Part shown: piece by piece, positions 1-8,806 of the stretch
Position numbering within the stretch: the first letter of the stretch is position 1
How the letters are laid out: each line of letters starts with the position of its first letter
Assembly (NCBI GenBank): GCA_963783095.1
Contig: CAWAMR010000001.1
Coordinates: forward strand, 310,001 to 374,000
Direction of reading: 5' to 3'
DNA length: 64,000 bases
Source: CAWAMR01 sp963783095
Lineage (GTDB): Bacteria; Planctomycetota; Planctomycetia; Gemmatales; Gemmataceae
Position numbers and translations under genes: made by a program
The notes under the pieces: generated by a model
The model's input: only the letters and a program-made list of their open reading frames with translations
What the model was told of the DNA's origin: nothing
Database searches by the model: none

Positions 1-381
1 CTCGATCCCGACGCCACCGAAGCATGCGATCTGGCAGCTAAGATACTGACGAAACTGGGTGGTGAAGGGGCCTCGTCATTAGCCTGGGATTATCTGACGA
101 CGCCGCTGGGACTGAAGTCGAATGAATCGGGGCCGTGGTTGAGGCTGGCGGAATCGGCGAAAAGCGAAGGAAACCTGGCCCTGGCGGATCGCTGTTATCG
201 CGAGGCATTCAGTTCCGAGCCGACCAATGCGCAGATCCTCTGGGATCGTGCTCAGTTGTTGCAGAGTCGAGGCAACGAGGCAGAGGCGAGGAAGTTGATG
301 CAACAGATTCTGCAGGGTGACTGGCAGGATCGTTTCAATGGCGTAAAGATCCAAGCGCGAGAAGTGATTGAAGGACGGTAG
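1..381 (+). CDS. TPR-type protein, C-terminal fragment
   Basis: The reading frame is open from the first base of the window to a TAG at 379-381, so only the last 126 residues of a longer protein are seen. The visible part is helical and Ala/Leu-rich. It holds one recognisable tetratricopeptide-like unit (residues about 48-110, with the pattern GNLALADRCYREAFSSEP and ILWDRAQLLQSRGNEAEARK). TPR units are protein-protein scaffolds and are abundant in planctomycete secreted and kinase-linked proteins. The start, any signal peptide and any catalytic domain lie outside the window, so no function can be given. Confidence 0.7.
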   Translation, partial: LDPDATEACDLAAKILTKLGGEGASSLAWDYLTTPLGLKSNESGPWLRLAESAKSEGNLALADRCYREAFSSEPTNAQILWDRAQLLQSRGNEAEARKLMQQILQGDWQDRFNGVKIQAREVIEGR

Positions 382-634
382 TCTCGAACCGATGCGCTCA
401 CAATCGTGTAGGTCGGGGAAGTATTCGTTTAGCCGTAGGCGAGCGTCGAGGCGTAAGCTCGACGTGGGCTGTCGCCACGCAGGCGGTTCATGGTTTGCCG
501 GGGAGATTGCCCCCTTGCCGAGTGGGCCTAAGCTCATCGTGGACTGTCTCTATGCAGAGGAACAGTTACCGATGGCGGATTAGCGCACCGGCGGTGGCAG
601 TCCACGTCGAGCTTACGCCTCGACGCTCGCCTTA
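382..634. repeat. Intergenic inverted repeat, arms 436-478 and 590-632
   Basis: The spacer between the TPR gene and the methyltransferase holds a large inverted repeat. The left arm contains GCGAGCGTCGAGGCGTAAGC and runs on into CTCGACGTGG. The right arm is its near-perfect reverse complement. The arms are about 43 bp with about 110 bp between them. No convincing gene lies in the loop. The structure could serve as a bidirectional transcription stop, because the flanking genes converge, or be a copy of a dispersed palindromic element. Confidence 0.7.
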
Positions 635-1705
635 TCATGTCACAGCACCGACAAGGCTCTTCTCTTCCACTACTTTCGTTGGAGCATGCACGGGTACATT
701 GCTGGCCGTGTAGAAGCTGTGCGCGTTCAGGACCGGATCGAGCCCTTCTTCGGGGAACCAGCTTTCCACTTCCGCGATCCGGTGCCGCCACTGGTAGCGC
801 GGCAATAGCGTGTCGAAGCAATAAAACACTTGCGCGGCATAGCGCTCGCGCATCGTCATGCTGCTGATACGGAAAAACGGCAGATCTCTGCCGATGCGCT
901 TGTAGCACTTCCAGAAGAAAAGCTGAACGATCGGGTAGAGCGTGATCACGATCGTATGCGCGATGAAGCGCAGCAGCCAGGTTGGCAGCCTGTAACCTTG
1001 CCGGAGCGTGATGACGTCGCGCGCAAAGTACGGCATCCGCCATTCCGGGCCTTCCCAGTACGTCGGGTAGATCCAGATCACGCAGGTCGTCTCTTCCTTG
1101 AGCATCTTGCGGAACTTGTGGAACGCTTCGCGCGTGTTGTTGGTATGGTGAAGAACGCCCAGACTCATGCCGGCATCGAACTGGCGATCCTTGAACGGAG
1201 GCTCCATGATATTGCCCTGGACATAGTCCAGGTTGGTCATGTGGCCGAAGTTTTCAATGCTTTTCTCCAGCGAAGCAACACCCAGGTCCAGGCCGATTAC
1301 ATTCTGATGGGGACACAGGCGAGCCAATACTTGCGATTTTTCGCCGCTGCCGCAGCCTGCATCCAAAAGCCATTCGCCGGGCTCCGGAACCCGCCGGCAT
1401 TCGAGTTGTTCCTTGACCCAGCCGATATAGATGTCGTCGTTGAACCCGTAACAGCGTTCCCCCTCGAAACGCCCGTTCCAGCGCGACAGCCACTGGAATG
1501 AGAAACGCTTGCAGACCTCGGCGACATCTGGAGCAACCTTGACCATTCGTGGGACGCCCTTCTCGATGGGGTATTGCTTCGAGCAGGCTTTGCAGCTCAG
1601 CGTTCCCCGAAGGATGCGAACGTCGTTTTCTTCTTTGACTTCTGCCAATTCGATGTCACCGCGACATTCCGGACATGCGAGTTTCTCGACAACAGCTCGT
1701 CTCAT
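635..1705 (-). CDS. SAM-dependent methyltransferase with N-terminal zinc ribbon
   Basis: A 356-residue class I S-adenosylmethionine methyltransferase. The N-terminus is a Trm112-like zinc ribbon with cysteine pairs C11-x2-C14 and C38-x2-C41. The Rossmann core follows, with SAM motif I (LLDAGCGSG, residues about 113-121), an acidic motif II region (VIGLDLG) and a post-motif SLGVLHHT. A hydrophobic stretch near residues 240-265 (LLRFIAHTIVITLYPIVQLFF) suggests membrane association. Ribbon-plus-methyltransferase architecture is common in enzymes acting on quinones, lipids or glycans, but nothing here fixes the substrate. The gene stands alone, converging on the upstream TPR gene. Confidence 0.85.
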   Translation of the reverse strand: MRRAVVEKLACPECRGDIELAEVKEENDVRILRGTLSCKACSKQYPIEKGVPRMVKVAPDVAEVCKRFSFQWLSRWNGRFEGERCYGFNDDIYIGWVKEQLECRRVPEPGEWLLDAGCGSGEKSQVLARLCPHQNVIGLDLGVASLEKSIENFGHMTNLDYVQGNIMEPPFKDRQFDAGMSLGVLHHTNNTREAFHKFRKMLKEETTCVIWIYPTYWEGPEWRMPYFARDVITLRQGYRLPTWLLRFIAHTIVITLYPIVQLFFWKCYKRIGRDLPFFRISSMTMRERYAAQVFYCFDTLLPRYQWRHRIAEVESWFPEEGLDPVLNAHSFYTASNVPVHAPTKVVEEKSLVGAVT

Positions 1706-2126
1706 ATCAGTGCCTTTGCATAGCGGAGTGTCCCTTCCCCTCGATGAAAAAATTACAAAGCCAAGAGAATATTACCCAGATTATCCAGCTTTACAACTCT
1801 GCTTATTGTTTGCAATTTACTTTCCATCGTAAGAAAATGGGTTGGTCGGAATGTATCAACAGTGCTGAGGATGCGGATTGGATTGATTGAAACAGATATT
1901 CGGTCTATTCGACGCTGTCGTAATACTCCACCTCCGAGTGCCTTTTTCCACGCAATGGGAAGCGGCTTTGATGTCGCGTGAAGACTTTCCTCACGCGGAG
2001 CGTGAGGAGTACATTTAGGCATCCCCCAGAGAAAGTGGTTACACCAAGGCCCGAAGCGCAGGCGAAATGTGATACGCTCTTTGCTTAAGGTGCATCCTGC
2101 ATCGGAATGATTGTCGCAATTGCCTG
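1706..2126. other. Intergenic region with one truncated palindromic repeat
   Basis: About 420 bases without a supportable gene. The only recognisable element is at 1976-2012, a reverse-oriented, one-side-truncated copy of the GTACTCCTCACGC palindrome seen twice near the other end of the window (62816-62869 and 63148-63201). The rest is moderately AT-rich and probably holds the promoter of the leftward methyltransferase. Confidence 0.6.
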
Positions 2127-5100
2127 TTATTTCGTAACCGCAGGCGACAATTGGGATTTTGCTTCTCTGCGAAGAATGAGAGCTTCCAGCCAGTTGTGGC
2201 GGTGCAGACCCATGATGTCGGCCCTTGGTGAATAGTCATTTCCAACCAGATCAAGCCAGGCATCGGCTTTTTTGAACCAACGTAGTGCCTCGCCGTGCTG
2301 ATCGAGATCGCGATGAGCAAGAGCCAGCCATAGCCAGTTGACCACGGCCGCGCCCGGTTTGGGTTCGGCTTTTATGCTCTGCGTCAAAAGGGGCAGAGCT
2401 TGCTTGCCGCGTTTTTCCCTGACCTGCAGGGCACCCAACTCGGTCAGCGCCCAAAACTGCTTACGGTGGTATTGCAATTCCTCGGCACTGAGGTGCCCTG
2501 GCTCTGGAGCGTCAGCAACGGAATCCGGTGCCAGTGTACAGGCGCGGGCCACGTGATAAGCGCGCATGCTGCCACGTCCCGCAGTCTGAAGCATGTGCTG
2601 ACAGCTCTTGCGATAGCCATCGCGATCTCCGGCCAGCAATTGCACGGCAGCGTACTCGAACCATATTTCGCCTTCGTTGTTCGCCGTGTCCCGCAAGATC
2701 TTTGCGTAGCTCGCGGCAGACATGGCCCATTCCTTGCGGTCGGCAAGCGCGCGGGCTTCCTGTAGCGTGACTTGCTGATCCAGAGCGGCCACGGCAATTA
2801 TCTCGCTCCACAATTTAAGCCACTCGCCTTGCTCCGGCGCAGGGAGCGATTCAAGCATGGATTTTGAAAAAGCGCGCGCCAACTCCTCGTCTTGCTGCCA
2901 GGCGCGAGCGGTGCGGGCCGCATCCAAAAGATTACCACCAGCGACGTTTTTCGGTTGCTCAGCTTGCAGCCACGCGAGTGCTTTGGCGCGCCAGGCATTT
3001 TTCTCATCGGGCGAGAGCATGGTTGCGTCGGCGGCGACGCCGAATCCTGTCAGGGCAGCAGCGAAACCGGCCTGAAATCGCTCCGGCGGGGAAAGCGGCA
3101 CCTTCCTGGCCAGCAGACCCTCGTAAGCTCGCGCGGCCGCGAGAGCGGCTTTTTTGTGCTCGTAAAGCCATTGTGCCCAGGCACGCCACGTGGCCACATC
3201 GTCCGAATCCGGCTCTCCACCCTTGGCCAGCTTCACTTCCATCGGGGATAGTCGTTGCGCCAAGTCGAGAAAATGTTGAACAGATTGACGCGCTGGATCA
3301 TCTAAAGTGGGAAGTTCAAGAGCGCGCTGGGCCGCCTTCTGGGCGTCGCCAAATCGCCCCAGGCCAAGCAGTGACGCGACCGAGCCGACACAGGCACCGG
3401 CGTAGGTGTCGTCACTCAAATGGTTTTCTAAATAATCTTGGCCCTGATCGAACGCTCGAATGATCCACGCGAATTCAGTGTAAGCTTCCTCGTAGCGGCG
3501 AAGTTTCAGGAGGATCTGCCCAGATGCTTCACGAGCACTATGGTGGCTGTCCTGCATTTTGAGAATCTTGCGGAATACTGCCAGCGCCTCCTCTCGCTTG
3601 CCGAGAGCTCTCAGAGCGACGCCAAGATTAAACTGAGCCCCTTTGTCTTCTGGCCGATATGTGATCGCCTTTTCCAGCTTAAGGACGGCTTCCTTATAGC
3701 GATTCTCGGACATATAGAGCTTGCCGAGCGCATGATATGCCCACGGATCAGTGGGGGCATCCTGGATGGCACGCTCACATTCGGCACGGGCTAAATCAGA
3801 CTGTCCGCTTCGCAACAAGGCAATGGCAAGGTTGTAGCGAATAATTGGGTTTCCCGGCTCCAGCGTCAGCGCCCGGCGAAAGTGTGCGATTCCTTCGTTG
3901 AACTCGACGGCGCTGCCAGCCAGGCACAGCGCGGCACCCAGGTGATTTTCGACCCAGGACCACTGTGGCCAAATGGCGGTCACGACGCGCAGATGAGCAG
4001 CCGATTCCCGATGGCGGCGGCTGCGCGCCAGGGCACGCGCCAGCTCCCAGCGGAGCAGATAATCGCCGGGGCGCAGCAGGACGGCTTGTTCGAGGAGAAT
4101 CGCTTCTTCTTCCGCGGCACCGTGGCTGCGGAGAAGCGCACCGGTTATGGCCAGTTGATTCGCGGTGGGTGTGGACGTTTTCAGCGATTCCTTGGCGAGC
4201 TTGAGCAGTGCTAGCTCGTCGGACCAGACCGCCGGGTCGTGAAAACGGTTTCGCCAGGTAGGTTCGCGATCGCCTAGCCTGGCTATCTGCAACAATTTCT
4301 GTTGTAATGCCCGTTCATTAAGCAGGTAAGCCGCCAACGCCCATTGATCGAGCCCGGCAATGGTCTGTTCAGGTAACCGCGAAGCGCGAATCCGCTTGGC
4401 CAGTTCATCGGGGTCGCCGTTGACATCATAACCCCATTCCGCGAAGGTCTTGGCAAAGCCGTCCGCCCAAACCCTTGGTGCGGTCACAACGACAAAGTAC
4501 CCTTCGACCGGCCTAGGATACTCCATTCTGGCGGCCACCCCGGCCAGCGCCTGGGCAAACTTCACGTCCTGTCGGGCACGTTCGATCTGTTTTTTCAAAT
4601 CGTCAGAGTCAGCCTCGGCAATGCGGTTTCCGGCCTCTTGCAGATTACGTTCGGCATCGATATATCGCTCAGCCCTAGCGCTCTGATAGACATCCTTGAT
4701 TGCAGTTTCGACAAATTCACGAGCACGTTCTCGTCGGCGGGCAGTCTCCGCTTGACGGTTACTTTCCCGATGATACAACCAGCCGGCTACCCCTGCCGAA
4801 GCCATCAGGAACAAGATCACGATGGCAACCAGCGTTGCCAGCGTCGGGCGACGCCGAGACCATTTGAAAATGCGCTCCACAATGCTGATCGGACGGGCGA
4901 TTACCGGTTTGCCGTCGAGAAATCGATGCAAATCGTCCCCCAGATCCTGAGCACTGGCGTATCGGCGCGCCGGATCTTTCTGCAAGCATTTCAGGCAAAT
5001 TGTTTCCAGGTCGCATGGAATGTTCGAGTTATGGCGCGATGGAGCAACCGGGTCTTCCGTGATTACCTTGCGCTCAGTCTCGGCGGCTGACTCACCCAGG

Positions 5101-5921
5101 TGCGGCGGTCTGCCCGCGAGCATCTCGTAAAGAACGGCACCGAGAGCATAGATGTCGACGGCCGGTCCAATTGCGCTGGGTTTGCCCGCTGCTTGCTCAG
5201 GTGCCATGTAGTTGGGGGTGCCAATGCGGACACCGGTGTGTGTATATTCGGGACCTAAGTCAATGGGACGGGCAAGGCCAAAATCGCTGATTTTCGGTTT
5301 GCCGTCGGCGCTAATCAGGATGTTGGCGGGCTTGATATCGCGGTGCATGATACCGCTCTTGTGAGCGAATTGCACGGCACTTGCCAATGGGGCAATCAAT
5401 TCGGCGGCCTGGCGCGCGGGCAATGGCCGACCCTTCAGTTTCTGGGCCAGGCTGCCGCCTTCGACCAGTTCCATCGTGAAGTAGGGGCCGCTGTCTAGCT
5501 CGCCCACGTCGTAAATCTGCACGATATGCGGATGCCGCAGGGCCCCGATCGCTTCGGCCTCACGGCGGAAACGTGCCAACGCGTGCAGTCCGGCATAAGC
5601 ACCGGCCAACAATGTCTTAACCGCGACGAACCGGTTCAGCTTGTGCTGCCGGGCTTTGAAGACGACCCCCATGCCGCCGCGACCCAGAATTCCCTGCACT
5701 TCATAGCCGTCAATGCTCGGCAATTGCTTATGCGGAGCAGCTGACTCTTCGCAATCCAATGGGAAAAGTGCATCAATGCGATTCCCGACTTGCTTCATCA
5801 AGTCCCAGCGTAACCGGACCGCCTGCATAAGCTCCGGATCTCCGGCGCACGCCTCTTCCGGCGTACAGTGCGAGCCGAGTAGTTCTTCCAGAGCCAGTTG
5901 AATTCGCGCTTCGTCGATCAT
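2127..5921 (-). CDS. Serine/threonine protein kinase with TPR tail
   Basis: A 1264-residue Hanks-type kinase. After a helical N-terminus, the kinase domain spans residues about 72-335, with a Gly-rich loop (LGRGGMG, 79-85), AVK lysine 102, HRD 193-195, DFG 213-215 and APE 240-242, all intact. A single membrane helix lies at about 361-383, so the kinase is cytosolic. The roughly 880-residue remainder carries a coiled segment and many TPR units (for example around FNEGIAHFRRALTLEPGNPI). On the usual topology this part would be outside the membrane, as a sensor or scaffold. The ECF sigma factor gene lies 91 bp upstream on the same strand. This is the standard planctomycete arrangement, in which the kinase is thought to act with that sigma factor. 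Confidence 0.95.
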   Translation of the reverse strand: MIDEARIQLALEELLGSHCTPEEACAGDPELMQAVRLRWDLMKQVGNRIDALFPLDCEESAAPHKQLPSIDGYEVQGILGRGGMGVVFKARQHKLNRFVAVKTLLAGAYAGLHALARFRREAEAIGALRHPHIVQIYDVGELDSGPYFTMELVEGGSLAQKLKGRPLPARQAAELIAPLASAVQFAHKSGIMHRDIKPANILISADGKPKISDFGLARPIDLGPEYTHTGVRIGTPNYMAPEQAAGKPSAIGPAVDIYALGAVLYEMLAGRPPHLGESAAETERKVITEDPVAPSRHNSNIPCDLETICLKCLQKDPARRYASAQDLGDDLHRFLDGKPVIARPISIVERIFKWSRRRPTLATLVAIVILFLMASAGVAGWLYHRESNRQAETARRRERAREFVETAIKDVYQSARAERYIDAERNLQEAGNRIAEADSDDLKKQIERARQDVKFAQALAGVAARMEYPRPVEGYFVVVTAPRVWADGFAKTFAEWGYDVNGDPDELAKRIRASRLPEQTIAGLDQWALAAYLLNERALQQKLLQIARLGDREPTWRNRFHDPAVWSDELALLKLAKESLKTSTPTANQLAITGALLRSHGAAEEEAILLEQAVLLRPGDYLLRWELARALARSRRHRESAAHLRVVTAIWPQWSWVENHLGAALCLAGSAVEFNEGIAHFRRALTLEPGNPIIRYNLAIALLRSGQSDLARAECERAIQDAPTDPWAYHALGKLYMSENRYKEAVLKLEKAITYRPEDKGAQFNLGVALRALGKREEALAVFRKILKMQDSHHSAREASGQILLKLRRYEEAYTEFAWIIRAFDQGQDYLENHLSDDTYAGACVGSVASLLGLGRFGDAQKAAQRALELPTLDDPARQSVQHFLDLAQRLSPMEVKLAKGGEPDSDDVATWRAWAQWLYEHKKAALAAARAYEGLLARKVPLSPPERFQAGFAAALTGFGVAADATMLSPDEKNAWRAKALAWLQAEQPKNVAGGNLLDAARTARAWQQDEELARAFSKSMLESLPAPEQGEWLKLWSEIIAVAALDQQVTLQEARALADRKEWAMSAASYAKILRDTANNEGEIWFEYAAVQLLAGDRDGYRKSCQHMLQTAGRGSMRAYHVARACTLAPDSVADAPEPGHLSAEELQYHRKQFWALTELGALQVREKRGKQALPLLTQSIKAEPKPGAAVVNWLWLALAHRDLDQHGEALRWFKKADAWLDLVGNDYSPRADIMGLHRHNWLEALILRREAKSQLSPAVTK

Positions 5922-6012
5922 CGTTCCGCCCTATTTTCTCTCGTCAGAAAGATCGGCTAGTCAGGCGATGCTTAGAGGGCTAAAGGCGTTTGACTTTTGT
6001 CGAAAAGGTCGA

Positions 6013-6609
6013 CTATTGCAGATCCGCAAGCGCGGAGGTGAGCAGTATCAAACTTCGATCAAGGCGGCGCTTGATCGTTTTTGCCGTCACCCCCAGCAGT
6101 GCGGCGACCTCCGTCTGGCTCATGCCCTGGATGCGAACAAGGCTGAAGACCTCGCGCTGGTCTTCCGGCAAGCCTTCGATTGCGTCCAGCATTCGCCGTG
6201 CATTAAGGCTCAGTTCAGAACCGCTGCTCACCGGTGCCGGCACGTTGTCCCCCGACAACCGTTCGATCGTCTCCCGCTCTTCTAGGCGTCGGGCCAGGTC
6301 ATTGAGCTCCCAGCGAATGTGCTGATTTGCCAAGCCGAAGAATTGACGCACGGTCGGCGGCCGAGTCTCGCGCATGGCTTTCATTAGGCGTTCGATCAGG
6401 GCACCGAGTAACTCGTCGCTTTGCAAGTTGATCGGCGCGCCGATCAGCCGGGGGTAATCCTGGTGCAGCATGGTCGCACATAAAAACTCCAATCGCTTGG
6501 CGGCACGGCCCAGGAGTTCGCGGATCACGTGTTCGCTCGTGAAGTTCGCTTTGCCGCCCAACTCGTTCAGATAATTCTGGACATCACCCGTTGTGTTGAC
6601 GTCGTCCAT
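6013..6609 (-). CDS. Planctomycete ECF-family RNA polymerase sigma factor
   Basis: A 198-residue sigma-70-like protein. Region 2-like sequence lies around residues 60-110 (RLMKAMRETRPPTVRQFFGLANQHI). Region 4 is at the C-terminus (LPEDQREVFSLVRIQGMSQ, then TEVAALLGVTAKTIKRRLDR), a clear promoter-recognition helix-turn-helix. I chose the ATG at 6609. A longer frame to 6756 exists, but its extra N-terminus is low-complexity and not sigma-like. This group is usually encoded immediately upstream of a Ser/Thr kinase, as here, and is thought to be regulated by phosphorylation rather than by a classical anti-sigma factor. No anti-sigma gene is adjacent. Confidence 0.9.
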   Translation of the reverse strand: MDDVNTTGDVQNYLNELGGKANFTSEHVIRELLGRAAKRLEFLCATMLHQDYPRLIGAPINLQSDELLGALIERLMKAMRETRPPTVRQFFGLANQHIRWELNDLARRLEERETIERLSGDNVPAPVSSGSELSLNARRMLDAIEGLPEDQREVFSLVRIQGMSQTEVAALLGVTAKTIKRRLDRSLILLTSALADLQ

Positions 6610-6841
6610 GCTACAGTCCCAGGGTTTCGATCCGCGCAGCCAGATTCGCCAGCGTTGCGCTGTCCGTTTGTTACGCCTAGGCTGGTAGAGAGGCGAACTG
6701 GCACAGAGAAACAAGCCATTATTGGTCCATCCTATTGGAGATGCTTGCTCGGGCAATCTCGCCCGTGGAGGGCCAATCGCCCACGTCGGCGTCGCTAATG
6801 TTTTCCCTTACTTCGTTTCGACAAGGACAGGAGTATCTCAC

Positions 6842-7066
6842 ATGCGCAAGTTTTCTCGGATCATTGTCGTGGTCGTGGGTCTGGCTATTGCGGGCTGCAC
6901 CCCATCATCAACCACCGCCGACAAAGACAAGATGAATACAAACGACAAGATGGTCGGCGGCAAGGACAAGATGTCGGGGGACAAAATGGGCGGCAAGGAC
7001 AAGATGTCGGGGGACAAAATGGGCGGCAGCAAGATGGACGGCAGCAAGATGGACGAAAAGAAGTAA
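6842..7066 (+). CDS. MXKDX-repeat Met/Lys-rich lipoprotein (MrpX-like)
   Basis: A 74-residue lipoprotein. A signal peptide ends in the lipobox LAIAGC (Cys19). The mature part is made of KDKM / SGDKM / GGKDKM repeats with eight methionines, many lysines and no aromatic residues. This matches the 'pentapeptide MXKDX repeat' family. The Met-rich peptide MrpX of Azospira suillum is a periplasmic sink for hypochlorite oxidation of methionine, regenerated by a YedY/YedZ-type reductase. The next two genes here are a cytochrome b and a Mo oxidoreductase, so the same role is inferred. The cytochrome gene starts 14 bp downstream. The sigma factor gene is divergent, and the 232-bp gap should contain both promoters. 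Confidence 0.75.
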   Translation: MRKFSRIIVVVVGLAIAGCTPSSTTADKDKMNTNDKMVGGKDKMSGDKMGGKDKMSGDKMGGSKMDGSKMDEKK

Positions 7067-7080
7067 AGGGATCGCCCCCA

Positions 7081-7803
7081 ATGAAAGGCTGGCCCATGTT
7101 CCGGATAGAGCGAAAACACGACCGAGCCGTTCGGTACTTCCACTGGATGAACGCCCCGGTCCTGGCCGTCATGCTATGGAGCGGACTGCTGATCTACTGG
7201 GCCTACGATCCGTATCAAATCTCCGTCGGCGGGGTAGTCGTCGTCAAGTTTTTTCCGGACTGGTTTTATCGGCGGCTCGACTTGGAGAGTAGCCTGGCCC
7301 AGGGCATGGCGTATCACTTCGCCTTCGCCTGGTTGTTCGCCGTTAATGGCGTTCTTTTCGTGGCGTATACGTTCTGGTCCGGTCATTGGAGAGACTTGCG
7401 GCCAACCTGGCGGACACCGATCGAGGCGTTTCACGTTGTCCTTCACGATCTCAAACTTCGCAAGCAACCGCTGCCGCCAGGTAAGTTCAACGCCGCCCAG
7501 AAGCTGGCCTATGGCGGAGTCGTGCTCATGGGGGCTGGGTCGATCGTCACCGGACTGGCGATTTACAAGCCGACCCAGCTCGCGTGGCTGACGTGGGTGC
7601 TTGGCGGCTACCAGGCCGCGCGTCTGGAGCACTTCACCTTGACCGTCATGTACGTCGTGTTTTTCATCGTGCATATTTCCCAGGTCGTTCGCGCCGGGTG
7701 GAACAATTTCCGCAGCATGGTGACGGGATACGAGCTTGTCGCGATCACCAAGGAGGCCAAAACCGATGTCGGAGCCGAACCCGCCGCAACCGTCGCGTCC
7801 TGA
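7081..7803 (+). CDS. Cytochrome b membrane subunit (b561/YedZ1-like)
   Basis: A 240-residue integral membrane protein with four hydrophobic helices and early haem-ligand candidates (HDRAVRYFHW, then HFAFAWLF). Later His residues (FHVVLHDL, EHFTL, FIVHISQV) complete the pattern of di-haem cytochrome b561 / formate-dehydrogenase-gamma-like subunits. It would pass quinol electrons to the molybdenum enzyme encoded next. The start could be the ATG at 7081 or the one at 7096; the N-terminus is not membrane-embedded in either case. Its 3' end overlaps the next gene by 38 bp, which implies coupled translation. Confidence 0.85.
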   Translation: MKGWPMFRIERKHDRAVRYFHWMNAPVLAVMLWSGLLIYWAYDPYQISVGGVVVVKFFPDWFYRRLDLESSLAQGMAYHFAFAWLFAVNGVLFVAYTFWSGHWRDLRPTWRTPIEAFHVVLHDLKLRKQPLPPGKFNAAQKLAYGGVVLMGAGSIVTGLAIYKPTQLAWLTWVLGGYQAARLEHFTLTVMYVVFFIVHISQVVRAGWNNFRSMVTGYELVAITKEAKTDVGAEPAATVAS

Positions 7804-7999
7804 CCCGCCGAAGGTGGAGGACAAAATAACGCCCGGCTCGACGGGCGCTGGCATGGAAGCCCCGCAAACCGCCGAACAACTGATGTCGGAGCCGAACTCG
7901 CCGCAACCGTCGCGTCCTGACCCGCCGAAGGTGGAGGACACAAAAACGCCCAGCTCGACGGGCGCTGGCATGGAAGCCCCGCAAACCGCCGAACAACTG
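7766..7999 (+). repeat. 117-bp tandem duplication inside a coding region
   Basis: Two consecutive 117-bp units (7766-7882 and 7883-7999) differ at only a few positions. Each begins ATGTCGGAGCCGAAC and ends GCCGAACAACTG. Because 117 is divisible by three, the frame is kept and the Mo oxidoreductase gains a second copy of a 39-residue Pro/Ser/Gly-rich segment ahead of its Tat signal. The low divergence indicates a recent duplication. Confidence 0.9.
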
Positions 8000-8722
8000 A
8001 TGCGGCAGCACACTCGTCGCGGGTTTTTCCGCGGCGGACTAGCCGCCGCCGCGGCGTTGATCGGCTGGAAGTGGCTCGGTTCGCGGTCAGACGCCGACGG
8101 CATCCCGTGGCCGCTTCGCGGGGTCCATCGGTTTAACGAATGGCTCTGGAAGGGAACATACTCGACCGGCAGGTTGGCCACCGAGTTCCCAAGGACTGCG
8201 TCGAGCGAGCCGAAGGTGAATGGGCAACATGGCTGGCCCGCAGCAGTGGATCCCGCTGCTTGGTCCCTGATCGTCTCGCAGCCCGGTTCGGCCGACCGGA
8301 CTTTCCATCTCATCGACTTGAACGGATTGCCGCGAGTCGAGATGACGACTGAATTCAAATGCATCGAGGGCTGGAGCCACATCGTTAACTGGGGCGGCGT
8401 GCGGCTCGCGGACTTTACCAGAATGCACGGATTGGGCCGGCGTGCCGATGGGACCTGGCATCCATACGTCGCTCTCGCCACTCACGACGGCGCATACTAT
8501 GTCGGCCTCGACACGCCAAGCGCACTGCACCCTCAAACGCTGCTGTGCGATCAGTTAAATGGGGAGCCGCTGCCTGAAAGTCACGGCGGCCCACTCCGGC
8601 TCGTCATCACCGTCAAATATGGCATCAAGAACATCAAGTGGCTTGGCCGAATCCGCTTCCAAGAGGGTCGGCCGGCCGACTATTGGGCCGAGCGAGGGTA
8701 TGATTGGTATTCCGGATTGTGA
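7766..8722 (+). CDS. Tat-exported molybdopterin oxidoreductase (sulfite oxidase fold, MsrP/YedY-like)
   Basis: About 318 residues. The catalytic domain is of the sulfite oxidase/YedY fold. The Mo-ligand cysteine is probably that in EFKCIEGWS, followed by the conserved GV-L-DF pattern and a C-terminal GYDWYSGL. A Tat signal (TRRGFFRGGLAAAAAL) is preceded by an unusual N-terminal extension: two 39-residue Pro-rich units encoded by exact-length 117-bp tandem duplications (7766-7882 and 7883-7999). A strong RBS (AAGGAGG at 7750-7756) supports the start at 7766. An ATG at 8000 would give a conventional Tat start without the extension. It probably reduces oxidised methionine or a similar periplasmic substrate with the upstream cytochrome. 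Confidence 0.85.
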   Translation: MSEPNPPQPSRPDPPKVEDKITPGSTGAGMEAPQTAEQLMSEPNSPQPSRPDPPKVEDTKTPSSTGAGMEAPQTAEQLMRQHTRRGFFRGGLAAAAALIGWKWLGSRSDADGIPWPLRGVHRFNEWLWKGTYSTGRLATEFPRTASSEPKVNGQHGWPAAVDPAAWSLIVSQPGSADRTFHLIDLNGLPRVEMTTEFKCIEGWSHIVNWGGVRLADFTRMHGLGRRADGTWHPYVALATHDGAYYVGLDTPSALHPQTLLCDQLNGEPLPESHGGPLRLVITVKYGIKNIKWLGRIRFQEGRPADYWAERGYDWYSGL

Positions 8723-8806
8723 GGCACGTGCTGCGATTCGCTAAATTGTGTCATTCTTGGTCGCGTGGAGAATAACGACCGCACTTTCAGCATAGGGAAA
8801 AATCGC

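Noticed and set aside
7174..8481. 435-residue open frame on the minus strand opposite the cytochrome b and Mo oxidoreductase genes
   Set aside because: It lies wholly antisense to two well-supported genes, is low-complexity (repeated CGASMPAPVE-like text from the 117-bp duplication) and has no recognisable domain.
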